Notes: generated by a model not told the origin, from the letters alone. 64,000 nt of DNA from Multifurca ochricompacta (GCA_022496185.1 WTXG01000021.1:307437-371436); one strand, 5' to 3'. Shown: positions 22,301 through 33,600, counted from the first letter of the stretch. Numbers and translations are program-made.

Positions 22301-22840
22301 GCGTATCGACCAATGGAATGAGGTCAGGAAATCAGCCAATGAAAATCTGCTCAAGGCACAAAAGGCTCTGATGGACAGACCTTCGAAATTCACACCTTAT
22401 CAGACCAATGACCTTGTCTGGCTGGAAGGGAAGAACATTCATACATCACACCCAATGGCCAAGTTAGCGCCCCGATGTCACGGACCATTCAAGATAACAA
22501 GGAAGCTGTCAGATGTGTCATATGAACTCGAGCTTCCATCCACATGGAGAATTCACCCAGTCTTCCATGCCAAACTTCTGACACCCTATAGAGAGACGAC
22601 CCTACATGGGGAAAACTTCCCGAGACCTCCCCTGAATTAATCGATGGGGAAGCGGAATGGGAAGTGGAGCGGATTCTAGACTCCCAGCGAAAAGGCTGTG
22701 GGCGCAAACTGCATTACCTAGTCAAGTGGAAAGGATTCCCAGACTCTGACAACTCGTGGGAGCCGACTGGGAATATCTTTGCCCCAGTCCTTATCTCGGA
22801 GTTTCATGACCAACATCCAGAAGCGCCCAGAGACAATTAA
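19369..22840 (+). pseudogene. pol: GyA-3 Pol: protease to chromodomain
   Basis: Protease (ILVDSGATDNF), RT ([38 protein letters not shown] intact), RNase H (near 20990-21330), integrase (GCADCQ, MDFIVKLP, ISDRDPRFTS, TDGQSERTN), GPF module and chromodomain. Beside one clear TGA (22142, before QDDW) there are at least seven one- or few-base losses, for example near 19728, 20225, 20605, 20695, 20975, 21573 and 22630. TAA at 22838-22840 lies 40 nt before ORF3. Confidence 0.87.
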
Positions 22841-22880
22841 AAGGAACCAACCTGCAGACTCCAAAGAAATTCCCCAGTAC

Positions 22881-24107
22881 ATGCTCCCACAGCAACGTCC
22901 TACCACCATTTACTCTATCATGTCTTTCATCGCTGCCAATGCTGCCATTGACGCTTTCACCGCTACCAATGTAACTGTCGAAAACTTTCCCTCTGCCCAT
23001 CCTTCTACATGCCCCTCTTCACCCATCGACTATGAGGCCGCTGCAGCTCGAGTAAAGAATCAATCTCCCAACCCAAACGACAACTTTGAGCACAGTGAGG
23101 AGCCACACCCGAACGACCTGTTGGGCATGGAGCTAGATGACGAAGTACCCAAATTTCCATTCATTGCTAACAACCCCAACTCGTCCATGTATTTCCCCCT
23201 CGAGATCACCATGGCTGATGGAACAACCGCCATCGCCAAGTACATATTCTATACCAATGGAGGGATGGATGTTGCGGGTTGTATGAAGAAAGATGGCCCT
23301 GTTTATGGGGCCCCGGTCTATCTAGAGGAAAGGTATACAGGATGTTTGCATCATACGTTGACCGACGAACAGCTTGGACATCTGGCCGCCGAGGACTCTC
23401 GCGCCTTTGCGATTGACAAGGTGATGAGTGACATGCGCCTTCCATGTCTCAAGGCCGAAGTCATGCGACTGCGGAAGAATTTAACACTGCGCACGATGCT
23501 CAACAAACAGTACAAGGAGCACGCAAAAATGATGGCCTGACTCACTAATGGGATGTTCCAAGTTGAACAGGAGCTGGTAGAGATTCGAAAGAGATTGGAG
23601 ATTGGGGATGCGTACCAGACCATTGCTGAAAGGTACACTGACACATACACACGACCGCTCCCCCCCCGATCATTGGGGGCTGCCCCCCGACTACTGCCAA
23701 ATCGGTTTGAGATGCCACGGATGCACGAGAACCCCCGGGGTGAGACATGCTGGTGATGTGATAGCAAGTATCACATTAGCTGGAACTGCCCGCTCAATTG
23801 CAAATGGTGCCGTCACTGCCGGAGTAATCTGCACTGGAGTTGCTTCTGCATTTTCTGTCGCGTGGGTGTCGCCCCGATGATCGTCAACCCCTCAGGGTGG
23901 TGCGGCAAATGTCTGCGTCACAATGCAGGACATCGCGAACTCGATTGCCCAGTCTACGACTTATGCCGACAATGTGGACGACGTGGCCCGTATGGGTTCT
24001 TGCGCACGCATCAATGCGCGACTGACGACACTTATACCACTGACGATCGAAACCTAGCAGATGATTATGTAGACCTGGTGCAGGACGATGATGGTGCGCG
24101 TTTCTAG
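22881..24107 (+). pseudogene. GyA-3 ORF3
   Basis: One continuous frame of 409 codons broken by only two TGA: at 23538 (GyA-2 has Arg there) and at 23754, within knuckle 1 (CW*C, Arg in GyA-1). Otherwise it follows GyA-1: MSFIAANAAIDAF, YIFYTNGGMDVAGCMKK, the coiled-coil-like region, knuckle 2 (CRHC...HWSCFC), clusters 3 and 4 (CGKC, CRQC), and the acidic end DDYVDLVQDDDG. The relation to pol is again +1. Confidence 0.85.
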
Positions 24108-24138
24108 CTGGGTCAGCTTGAACCAGAAGGGAGGGTGA

Positions 24139-24726
24139 TGTTACGACCAGGGCCTAGCACCCCACTTTTCTTCACTCTCCCTAACAAGAACCCATCCCTT
24201 CCGCCTACTCTCCACTTCTTGATCATGTCCCCGTCCTGGGATCCCTCACGTGCCCTGCTTCCATCCCCGTGACTGTTGATTGTCCATGTTGACTCGTTAT
24301 TTACCTTTGCTATGGATTCTCTTATCGCTTATCTCCCTATCTCTAAGACCGGACACTTACTTAATACCCTATCAGAAGCCAGGCTTTACGCCATCCGCTT
24401 TCGTATATTCGGGTCCACATGACTCCTTGATATCTTATCTTTAGACGCTCACCCAATTACGTATATAAGTCCGCTGTAACTACATTGTAGACTTCAGACT
24501 CAACTTATTGAATACATTGGTGCTTGTCTTCTGGACATCCCTTTGGACGCTTGACTCGATCATCTCAGTACTTCTGGTACTTTCCGCTTAACATTGTCTT
24601 CAAGTACGGCCTTGTCAACTTTGACTCCTCCCATCTAAACTCCAAGGGATCCTATTGGTCCCTTATCTGATCACGAACAAATGCTGTCACACAAGTCATG
24701 TGGAACGTCCCGCACTGGACGTAACA
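24139..24726 (+). mobile_element. GyA-3 3' LTR
   Basis: 588 bp, TGTTAC...GTAACA, preceded by the purine-rich CAGAAGGGAGGGTGA. Most changes from the 5' LTR that I scanned are transitions, such as the start 11-mer AGACTCAACTT versus AGACTCGACTT, but there are also length changes. Confidence 0.92.
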
Positions 24727-27232
24727 CGGATGTTAGCAGGCAGTAACCAGTTGCAGTTGCAGGCGCCAGGACAAGCTAACAACTCCAGAGGGTGCAACAA
24801 CCACAAGGCTGTGGAGAGCGCAAGTCTATCCAATGTGGACATTGAAGCATGGGCCGCCATTGAAGAAATCGACGACACCGATTTTATGCCGCAATTGGCT
24901 TACAACACCGAAAGTCAAGTCAAATGCTCAGAAGTTGAGGTCGAGTTATACGACTCAGGAGCATCAAGACATATGTCTCCCTATCGAGGGAAATTCACCA
25001 ATTATTGCACCATTACCCCGTGTCCCATCTTAGCAGCTAACAATCGTATTTTCTATGTGATAGGTGCCGGCGATCTGCAGATCGAAGTTCCAAATGGCAA
25101 TGCCACTACCCCAGTTCTCCTACGCGACGCACTACACATGCCAGAAATGGCATTTACCATTATCTCGATTGCCTGGATCGCCGCTGCCGGTTCATCAGTC
25201 TCTTTTACCAAGGACGCATGCAAAATCACGAACAAGTCAGGCAAAGTCATCGGCACCATCCCAACAAGCACCAACAGCCTGTACAAGGTCGAACATGCCT
25301 CTTCTGCCATTCTCTCCACTGTTGCTGCAAGCGCAGCAGAACAAGTTGACATTCATGCCATGCACCGGCGTCTTGGCCACATCTTGGCCGACTCCATCCG
25401 AGGCCTCATCCGCAGCAACGCGATCGAAGGCATCAAACTCATTGACGATGGATCTCCGATTATCTGTGATTCATGCGAGTACACAAAAATGACTCACAAG
25501 GCAATCAGGAGCGAGCGAGTTGCTCCTCCTGCGAAGAACTTTGGAGCTGAAGTTCACTCCAACATCTGGGGACCCTCTCCTATAGCCAGCCTTGGAGGAA
25601 GAAGATATTATGTGACTTTTACAGATGATCACACTCGCTACACGCAAATCAACGTCCTGCACACCAAGGACGAGACCCTTTCAGCTTATTGCGCCTTTGC
25701 AGCTTGGGCGCAGACACAACATGGAGCGACTATCAAGGCTCTCAGATCTGATCGCAGTGGCGAATTCACCAGATCAGAATTCACCAAACTCTTGCAACAA
25801 CAAGGCACAGAACAACGTTTCACAACTCACGACACCCCGCAGCACAACGGAGTTGCAGAATCTCTTAACCGCAGACTCCTCAAGCATGTGTGGGCTTTCC
25901 TCCACCACTCTGGCCTGCCCAAATATCTTTGGGGCAAGGCACTCTTTCACATGGTTTGGCTTAAAAACCGCACCTCCACTAGGGCTCTTGGGACGACAAC
26001 TCCTTTTGAGAAACTCTACGGCAGCAAGCCAAATTTATCAAATGTTCCAGAATGGGGACAACGCGTTTGGGTCCACTCTGATGCAGGCTCAAAATTAGAC
26101 GCACGCGGCATAGAAGGACATTGGGTGGGATACGATGCTGATAGCACTCATGCCCACAGAATTTATTGGTCGCACAAGAATTCCGTCTCGGTTGAGCGGA
26201 ATGTCAAGTTTATAGACCCTAATGTTACGGTATACAGCAAAGCGCCATGCTTTATTGCATCACAGCAAGTACAAGCCCCGGCACCACCACCTCCTGCTCC
26301 AGCACCACCCCCAACGCCATCTACACCATTGTCCAGAACAACCACGCGAGCCTCCACACCTTCCCCACCAGGAGGACTGCCTTCCGAAAAGGCACCTCTC
26401 CTACCCACCACTTCCCCTCTACCTTCCGTCCCTCAATCCCCTCAAGGGCCGCAACCACCATACACTACAGAAAGCGGCAAAGAAGAAATGCCTGATGAAG
26501 AGGCACAAGATTACTATATGCCCTCTCCGACTCCAGCGCTGCCTCCGAGAGACAAAGGCAAGAGCAAAGAACCAGCACCCGAACCAATGCGCAAGTCAAC
26601 GCGCACCTCAAAACCATCATACTACATCACCAGAAAGCTTAGAGGCGAAGCATCGCCTTACGAAGAACAAGAAGATCCGAGTACTGGCAGTGAACGGGCA
26701 TGCTGGTACTATCATCCCGACTGGCCCAGATATAGCGCTTCTAGCGCCATAACCGCTGAGTTCGCTTACTCTGCAGATTGTGAAGATGCTATGGAGGCCG
26801 CCATCAACGATATAGAAGGCGACCCAAAGACACTCTCAGATGCGCAATCCCGGCAAGATTGGCTGAAATGGCAGGAAGTGTGACATTTTCTTGCTGCTGT
26901 TTCGGCTTTTCTCTTTTTTTCTTCTATGCCCCTCTCTTTTGATGTCATAGACCTTGTGACCTTAGTATGATATCATAGTACATTACATCTAGACTATGAC
27001 TTCATAATAGCTACATTGTATTTAAGGACTTCAATAAATCCAAGGACAGACCAAGTCTGTTCTCCTTGTACCAATCAAAGGTCCTTAGGAAGTCCCTTCA
27101 GCCCTCTTCCAAGATGTGACTTGAGAGGGTTTGGCTCACCAGTAGCTCCAGCAAAGGCTCTTGCCTTGCTATCTGAATACCCTGACTTCACATGCGACGT
27201 TCAGACTCGTTGCCTTGATCCATACCAGCCAC

Positions 27233-28380
27233 TAGTGTTTAAAAGTCCGGTCCAGTCCGGTTTTTTCAATATATTTCATGTGGACTGGACTGGCAACTGG
27301 TCTACAGTAACTCAAATATACTGCAACTGCAGACTGGACCGCTTAGGACCGGTCCATACCAGTCCGGTTTCGGTCCAACAACCGGTTGCAACCGGTTTTC
27401 ATGCAACCAGTTCACAACCAGTCTGAACCAGTCCGAACTGGTCAGAGGTCAGTTCCCAGACACTTTCAAGACAAGAGATAAGCTAAAGTTAACCACATAA
27501 ACTAAACTGTAGGAATATTGGTCATATATCATGGACTGGTTATTACAAGGAAAGATTAGATTAGATAAAGACAGAGCATTCTAATATAGATAACTGCCAT
27601 TAAACACTGCACAGAATGCAGATAGTGATGGATGCATAAGGCTTAAGGCAATCAGAGACACTCAGAATTGTGCATAGAGCAAGTATATTACTATTACTAC
27701 TATCCTACAAAGTTTCAGATCAGATCTTGCATCTGATCTGAAGTGAGACAAGAATCAGTTGCAGTGACTCAAAAAGGTGATTCAATGATGCATCAGATTA
27801 AATTGCCTATATCTCCATGAATACCACTCATAATTACATCATTCCTTTTTGGTATAAAGCTATTATGTACATCTGCCAGGCCTACACCAAACACGTGGCT
27901 CTGTTTAGCCTAGCTTTGTTATTAATTTACAAATAACCAGAGAGTGCCAAACATTGAATCACATTTTTGAGTCACTGTAACTGATTCTTGTCTCACTTCA
28001 GATCAGATGCATGATCTGATCTGAAACTTTGTAGGATAGTAGTAATAGTAATATACTTGCTCTATGCACAATTCTGAGTGTCTCTGATTGCCTTAAGCCT
28101 TATGCATCCATCACTATCTGCATTCTGTGCAGTTTTCAATGGTAGTTATCTATATTAGAATGCTCTATCTTATCTTATCTTTAAGGCACCAAAAAGACCG
28201 GTCCAGACCGGTCCATACCGGTCTAGTCCGGTTTTTAGGCAGTCTATCATTGTTGATGGACTGCAGACTGCATGTGTGAAAAATTGGGGCAACTGCAACT
28301 GGTGGTCCGGTTGCCATCAGTCCGGTCCGGTCCGGTTTGCGGTCTTTTTTCGGTCCAATGGACCGGACTTTTAAACACTA
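27233..28380. mobile_element. hAT-1, non-autonomous hAT-type element
   Basis: Termini TAGTGTTTAAAAGTCCGGTC and its complement are flanked by an exact 8-bp duplication CCAGCCAC (27225-27232, 28381-28388), the hAT signature. Both subterminal zones are packed with GGACCGG/CCGGTCC and GGTTGCAACC-like motifs, as expected for transposase binding sites. There is no transposase. The middle is a separate large inverted repeat (27563-28176). Confidence 0.9.
27563..28176. repeat. Large inverted repeat inside hAT-1
   Basis: Arms of about 220 bp (27563-27783 and 27956-28176; x and 55739-x pair) with a loop of about 172 bp. Arm similarity is high. The inner arm contains a smaller palindrome (GATCAGATC...GATCTGATC). 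A diverged copy of about 110 bp of the arm sits in hAT-2 at 32483-32590 (GAAGTTTCAAGTCAGATCAT, then AACAAGAATCAGTTACA). Confidence 0.85.
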
Positions 28381-30004
28381 CCAGCCACGCGCTGTGACGT
28401 CTTGACCGGACTTGACACCTGCATCTCTTGACTGACTTGATTGACCTTGACCCAAACCCGAACCGACGCATGCCAAAGGACCTGTGTGCGACAGGAAGCC
28501 ATGGATCGTGAGATCAACACACTCGAGAAGGCCAGAACTTGGTCTACAGTCCCATGCCCCGCTGGCAAGAACATCGTTGGCAGCAAATGGGTTTTCCGCA
28601 TCAAGCGGAAATCAGACGGCACCATCGAGAAGTACAAGGCATGACTCGTAGCTCGCGGATTCACCCAGAGATTTGGGGTGGATTATTTCGACACCTTTTC
28701 CCCCATCGCCAGGCTCGCAAGCTTTTGCACTATACTCGCCTTGGCCGCCTGGCACGATTGGGAGATTGACAGCTTCGACTTCAACAGGGCATATCTAAAT
28801 GGCAAGCTTGACGACAACGAAGATATTTACATGCAGTCACCCCCAGGTTACGACACTCAAGGGGAGTCAGTCAAGCATTTACACAAATCCCTATACAGCC
28901 TCAAACAAGCCAGACGCAAGTGGTACGACACACTGTACCGGGCTCTCAATGATCTCGGCTTCTGCGTCAATGAAGCCGACCCCGGAGTGTTTTCCACTCG
29001 CAGCAGAGGACACCTGACCATTCTAGCAATCCACGTTGATGATTGCATTATCACAGGCAGCTGCGACACATTCATTGCCGAATACAAGCACAAGCTTAAT
29101 GACCGTTATTCCCTCACGGACCTAGGTCCTGTCCACTGGCTCTTGGGCATCAAGATCTCGCACAACCGTAACGCGCGAACTATCTCACTTTCCCAGACAG
29201 CCTACATCGACACCATTCTCGCCAGATTCGCACTTAGCGATTCAAAACCATATGCAACCCCGATCGTCTCAGGGGCATACTACAACAAGTCTGACACACC
29301 GAGTGACGCTACTGAAGCGGTGCATATGAAGAAGACACCCTACCGCAAGGCTATTGGTAGCCTCATGTACGCCTCTGTTGCCACACGACCCGACATCACC
29401 TTCACCGTATCAACACTATTGCAATTCCTTGAAAACCCGGGCGAAATTCACTGGCAAGCAGTGAAACAAATCTTTCGTTACCTCAACGGTACCAAGTCAT
29501 ACAAACTCACTTACGGTAATCAAGCGCACGATCTTATTGGATACACGGACGCAGATGGAGCATCACAAGAACACCGCCACGCAATATCTGGCTTCGCCTT
29601 CCTCATCGACAGTGGAGCAGTCTCTTGGGCTTCGCAAAAGCAAGAGCTAATTACACTTTCTACTGCAGAAGCCGAATATGTGGCCGCAACTCATGCAGCC
29701 AAGGAGTGCATTTGGATGTGACGCCTTCTCAAGTCCCTATTCGATATTACCCTTACTCCGACACCTCTACTATGTGACAATCAAGCCACAATTCGACTTG
29801 CAGAAGACAACAACTACCATGCGCGCACCAAACATATCGACATTTGATTCCACTTTATTCACCAAACCATTACCGATAAACAAATTCAACTCGAGTATTG
29901 TCCCACAGAAGACATGACTGTGGACATCCTTATGAAGGCACTTCCCAAGTACAAGGTCGCTACTCACATTCAAAACCTTGGGATTTGTCGTGCTTGAAGG
30001 GGAG

Positions 30005-30631
30005 TGCTGCATTGCGCATTCCGGACAGACCGGCCTGGCCAGAGGAGAAGGATCTTAGGAGTGTCAAGATCGCACTCGGACACAAGATTATTGCCACGTT
30101 CATTCACGGCTACTCAAGATTACTGCAAAATTATGGTTTTATGTTCGGAAGAGTAAACGCATTTCTTATCTTCATTATCATCTTATTTTGTTTCGATTTT
30201 ATGCAAGTGCGACTAAAACCATTACAGTTGTACATTACAGTTCCGCTCCTTTCGTGCGCCCCTTTGTCTTGCATTCTTTGCTTCACATTTCATTCTGATT
30301 GACTTGTAGTTTACATTGTATGCCTCTCTGGCCAGATCTTTGGCCTCCAGTTTCAACTTTACTGTCTTATGCCTCCTATATTTACTCCTATAGCTAAAAT
30401 GTATAAAAACCTTAGTAGTCTGTTCAGAATCATCATCCAGTTTGATCCTTTCTATCCACCTGTCTGCTTCAACTTAGTTCTCACAAAAGCGAACTAACAA
30501 TCGCTTTTACTCTTATTCGCGCTCACTCTGCTCTTAGGTTGATCTTTGTGCTATCGCCAACTGTACTGGCAAATTCAGCTCGCCGTACCAGACTAACACT
30601 GGTACCCCCTAATTATAGTCTATTCCCCCCA
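30005..30631 (+). mobile_element. CoL 3' LTR
   Basis: It starts TGCTGCATTGCG directly after the polypurine tract. The end is uncertain: TG...CA ends are satisfied at 30631 (CCCCCCA) just before recognisable GyB LTR sequence, but a shorter end at 30598 (GACTAACA) is possible. A TATAAAAAC box near 30410 is the likely promoter. Confidence 0.6.
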
Positions 30632-30844
30632 GATGAATCTGGTATAGTCGCGATTCTGGTGGGAAAATATGTAAGAGTTCTTGTGTAAAATATGAGTCAG
30701 AGATAAGCACAGCCCAGGTCAAAGATAAGGAACAAATATGTACAAAGGAAGTCATAAACGTAATTAACAAAGGACAAACAAGGCCAAACAGCACGTCATG
30801 TGAAAAAGAAAAGGAAACAAGATGATGTAGCAGGGTTCATAACA
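30632..30844 (-). mobile_element. Partial 3' LTR of GyB-1
   Basis: About 213 bp matching the inner 213 bp of the GyB-2 LTR (GATGAATCTGGTATAGTC, GAGTTCTTGTGTAAAATATG). The outer part is missing where CoL ends. Confidence 0.85.
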
Positions 30845-30875
30845 TTACCCCCTCTCTAAGTCCTAGCAGAGCCAG

Positions 30876-32207
30876 CTAGATTGGCATACCATCATCATCC
30901 TGGACCAAGGAGAGGTAATTGTCAGCTACAGCATAGTGGTCAGCATTGTAGTTCTCCTTTTCTTCATCTGTGGGGCAAACGTGTGTTCATAGAAAACCAT
31001 AGGGCCCCTGTCTCCCACAGCGAAAGCAGCCATTGTAAACATGACAGTTGATCTCTCAGTGGCCAGCATTGTGGGAAAGGCATTTACCACACCATCCCAA
31101 TGGATTCTGGATGGTGGGGGCTTGTGTAAGTTGTCAGAACAGGCATTGGCGGCTCCAGTGTGAGGTACTCTGGCAATGTTGACATCACTTCTTGGCTGTG
31201 GGACAACACCAGCTGAGATGGTACTTGCTGCTGCATTGCCAGCAAAGCTTACCATCAGAATTTTCATGGAGGCATGGCATTTCAAGGGCATGTGGGTTGA
31301 GCTGGGGTGCAAGGTCAAGGCGGCAACGGGGAAGGGGTTGGGCAAAAATGTCTGTGTACTGTTCAGATATAATTTGGTATGCCTCTCTGAGCTCTAGTCG
31401 TGTCCTAATGCCGGCCAGGTGCAATTCTATGTTGAAGACTCCTCAATTAATCCTCACCATCTGCCATTCATAGTCACGATGCTGCATCTCTAGGTTGTCC
31501 CTGAGTGCCTGGAACTTGCACAGTCATGCGATTTCAGCAGTCAATCACAGCATGCGCAAGTCTTGGAGTACTTCATTAATTGCAAAGGCACATGGGTCAT
31601 TGGCTGACAAGTGTTGCAGATGCTCTGGCCCCAAGATGTAGTGGAGCCTGTTGGTCTTCTTTTCTTCCAGATACACCAGAGCCCCATAGACTGGTCCTCC
31701 CCTTTCCAGACATCCAGTGACGTCCATACCTTCATTGGTATAGTAGATGTACTTAGCAATTTCAGTCATCCCATCACTCCTGGATGTTGGGATCATCAAT
31801 GGGAAGTAAAATTGTGAATCAGGGTTATTCAGGAAAAAGGGGAACTCAGGGACCTTGTTGCCGAAGTCGACATCAATCAGGTCATTTGGATGGGGTTCTT
31901 CAGGCAGAGCAAAATCCTCGTTGATGTTAGTGGCTCTGATCCCTTTGGCCACTTTGGTGGCAGCATCATAGTCAATAGGAGATAATGGGCGAGAAGGAGG
32001 ATGCACAGGAGAAAGTAGGGGAAACACATCGATGGTGGCAGAGGTGTGGACACTGGATGGAGACATGGATGTTGTTCTGGGCAGTTGTGGGGAAAGAGGT
32101 TGTCCTGTTGATTGTATAGCAGGCTGCTCTTTATCTGCCTGGGGATGGTGTCTATAGAAGTCTTTGATAAGCTTGGGTGCAAAGACATCTGCAGCAGATT
32201 CCCACAA
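30876..32207 (-). pseudogene. GyB-1 ORF3, fused to the chromodomain frame
   Basis: It continues in frame from the end of the chromodomain (ESAADVFAPKLIKDFYRHHPQ) into the ORF3 signature (SPIDYDAATKVAKG, EFPFFLNNPDSQFYFPL, YIYYTNEGMDVTGCLERGG), a helical region, knuckles CWQC...HLSWCC and CQHC...HWSRQC, CGKC and CFRC clusters, and the end YLSLVQDDDGMPI. Several TGA or TAG-like breaks and Arg losses mark decay. There is no stop between chromodomain and ORF3, unlike GyA. Confidence 0.82.
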
Positions 32208-32721
32208 GTTGTTGGCATCAGGGAATCCCTTCCATTTGATCAGATAGTGGAGCTTTCAATTGCACCCTCAGCCTTTCCACTTTAGGGCCTAGCACGAGTG
32301 CACTTGTGAGTTACCCAGATCCGAACTCGTGGGTATTTCGATTAGATAATCCCATACTCGGATCCGCATGAGTATGTTCCCACGGATCACCCGGAGCCGT
32401 GAGTCCTATACTCGCATGGATCCGAGTACTTGTGGGTATACTCATAGGTTTACTTGTAAGGTTTGAGGCAGCCAGAGATCTTCATCTTGCATACACAGAA
32501 AGAATATATATATTACTACAATCCCACGAAGTTTCAAGTCAGATCATGCATCCAATCCAAAATAAAACAAGAATCAGTTACAATATCTATAGAAATGCGA
32601 AAAAACACAAAGTGTGGGGCGCGCCGATCGGACCGTGCATTGCCTTCCTATCTAGGAAGGTAGGCTTAAGAATGCACGCGTCGGCACATGTCGGTACAGA
32701 GATGCCGGGATCACGCCTAAT

Positions 32722-33070
32722 TGATAAGATCAAAAACGCGTTCACAATTAATTAGATACTTAGGATGTACATCTAAGTGATAAGATCAAAAATGCGTTCA
32801 CAATTAATTAGATACTTGGGATGTACATCTAAGTGATAAGATCAAAAATGCGTTCACAGTTAATTAGATACTTAGGATATACATCTAATACAAGTGATAA
32901 GATCAAAAATGCGTTCACAATTAATTAGATACTTGGGATGTACATCTAAGTGATAAGATCAAAAATGCGTTCACAATTAATTAGATACTAAAGATATACA
33001 TCTAAGATAATATAAGTGATAAGATCAAAACGCGTTCACAATTAAATAGATACAAGTGATAAAATCAATT
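32722..33070 (+). repeat. 56-bp minisatellite inside hAT-2
   Basis: Six units starting TGATAAGATCAAAAA at 32722, 32778, 32834, 32895, 32951 and 33017, plus a partial at 33056. Spacing is mostly 56 bp, longer where AATACA or AAGATAATAT was added. Each has GCGTTCACAATTAATTAGAT and TACATCTAAG. Units differ by a few bases, often at CG. Confidence 0.9.
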
Positions 33071-33114
33071 CTGCATAACCCTATATATAATATATTGTGT
33101 GTCTTTACCAGTGA

Positions 33115-33190
33115 GGCTGGGTGGCTTAGTGGTTAGAGCACCAGACCGAGCTTGTTCCCGGAGGTCTTAGGTTCAATCCATGTTTCAGCC
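33115..33190 (+). pseudogene. tRNA-like sequence (Pol III A and B boxes)
   Basis: 76 nt with a closing acceptor stem (GGCTGGG with TTTCAGCC, two G-U pairs), a D arm GCTTAGTGGTTAGAGC and a B box GGTTCAATCC. The anticodon stem (CCAGA with CCCGG) and T stem are imperfect and the anticodon loop is too long, so this is a tRNA pseudogene or SINE head rather than a working tRNA. Lying within hAT-2, it may be captured. Confidence 0.5.
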
Positions 33191-33600
33191 ATTTCTGTTC
33201 TAGGTTGACAAGCCTAGTAAAAAAATAATTTTATATAATAATATTCCCATGAGTATTCCGCGAGTACCCGTGCGGGTACCTGGGGTGCCAAAATCAATAC
33301 CTGGATCTGCATGAGTATTTTCCCATGGATCACCCAGATCTGCGAGTATCGATACCCATGAGTTTTCCCACAGCTCTACTCAAAAAACTCGCGAGTTACC
33401 TGGACTCGTGCTATGCCCTATTCCACTTAGTGTCAGTGATATGCTCTACCTCCCACTCTGGTTCTCCATTGACTAATTTGGGAGGAGGTCTAGGGAAATT
33501 CTGTCCATGAATGGAAGTCTCTTTGTATGGCATCAGAAGGTTGGCATGGAAGATGGGATGGATCTTCCATGTGGGCGGTAGTGTCAATCTATACATTATG

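Larger units (their letters stand above)
17259..24726 (+). mobile_element. GyA-3, gypsy chromovirus with both LTRs
   Basis: A 7468-bp element: 5' LTR (582 bp), self-priming site, gag, pol, ORF3, polypurine tract (24122-24138) and 3' LTR (588 bp). The flanks do not match (AGAAT left, CGGAT right). The left flank is gag of GyA-2 on the minus strand; the right is copia CoL. Gag has two TGA codons and pol several single-base deletions besides. Confidence 0.92.
26879..28493 (+). mobile_element. Solo LTR-e in CoL, carrying hAT-1
   Basis: Starts TGTGACATTTTC, ends CTGTGTGCGACA, flanked by GGAAG (26874-26878, 28494-28498). Without hAT-1 and its duplication it is 459 bp. It has a TATTTAAGG box near 27018 followed by a CTGTTCTCCTTGTA region, resembling LTR-b read on its minus strand, so the two families are related. 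It splits the WQEAMDRE region of copia RT. Confidence 0.87.
24727..29997 (+). pseudogene. pol: CoL Pol: protease, integrase, RT, RNase H
   Basis: Protease ELYDSGASRHMS; integrase zinc part (MHRRLGHI...CDSC) and catalytic core (YVTFTDDHTRY, LRSDRSGEF, PQHNGVAES); a Pro-rich linker; RT (WVFRIKRKSDGTIEKYKA, FSPIARLASF, AIHVDDCIITG); RNase H (GYTDADGAS, ISGFAFLIDSGAVSW, LSTAEAEYVA). Removing LTR-e restores the frame, which then holds only three nonsense codons, all TGA (28642, 29719, 29845), before the end at 29995-29997. The RT active site has HVDD instead of YVDD. Protein-level order INT before RT defines copia. Confidence 0.88.
24727..30631 (+). mobile_element. CoL, 5'-truncated copia element
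   Basis: The end of gag, protease, integrase, RT, RNase H, then polypurine (GAAGGGGAG, 29996-30004) and a 3' LTR. The 5' LTR and most of gag are gone at the junction with GyA-3. It is split by solo LTR-e (26879-28493). On the right it abuts a truncated GyB LTR, which suggests it entered that LTR. Confidence 0.85.
32283..33420. mobile_element. hAT-2, non-autonomous hAT-type element
   Basis: Termini TAGGGCCTAGCACGAGT and ACTCGTGCTATGCCCTA with an exact 8-bp duplication TTCCACTT (32275-32282, 33421-33428). Subterminal regions repeat CGAGTA, ACTCGTGGG and GGATCACCC motifs. The inside holds a 110-bp block shared with hAT-1, a 56-bp minisatellite and a tRNA-like sequence. No transposase. Confidence 0.9.
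32208..33600 (-). pseudogene. GyB-1 integrase end and chromodomain, split by hAT-2
   Basis: 33421-33600 encodes the integrase C-terminus (MYRLTLPPTWKIHPIFHANL, NGEPEWEVEHITD), and 32208-32282 resumes with the rest of the chromodomain (KLHYLIKWKGFPDANNLWES) after two TGA codons at Arg positions. The break is exactly the 8-bp duplication TTCCACTT of hAT-2. Confidence 0.85.

Noticed and set aside
24655..24726. Start of the long CoL frame inside the GyA-3 LTR
   Set aside because: The open frame crosses an element boundary by chance; CoL sequence begins at 24727.
32722..33070. CRISPR-like array
   Set aside because: Units are contiguous 56-bp tandem repeats without unique spacers, inside a eukaryotic hAT element.
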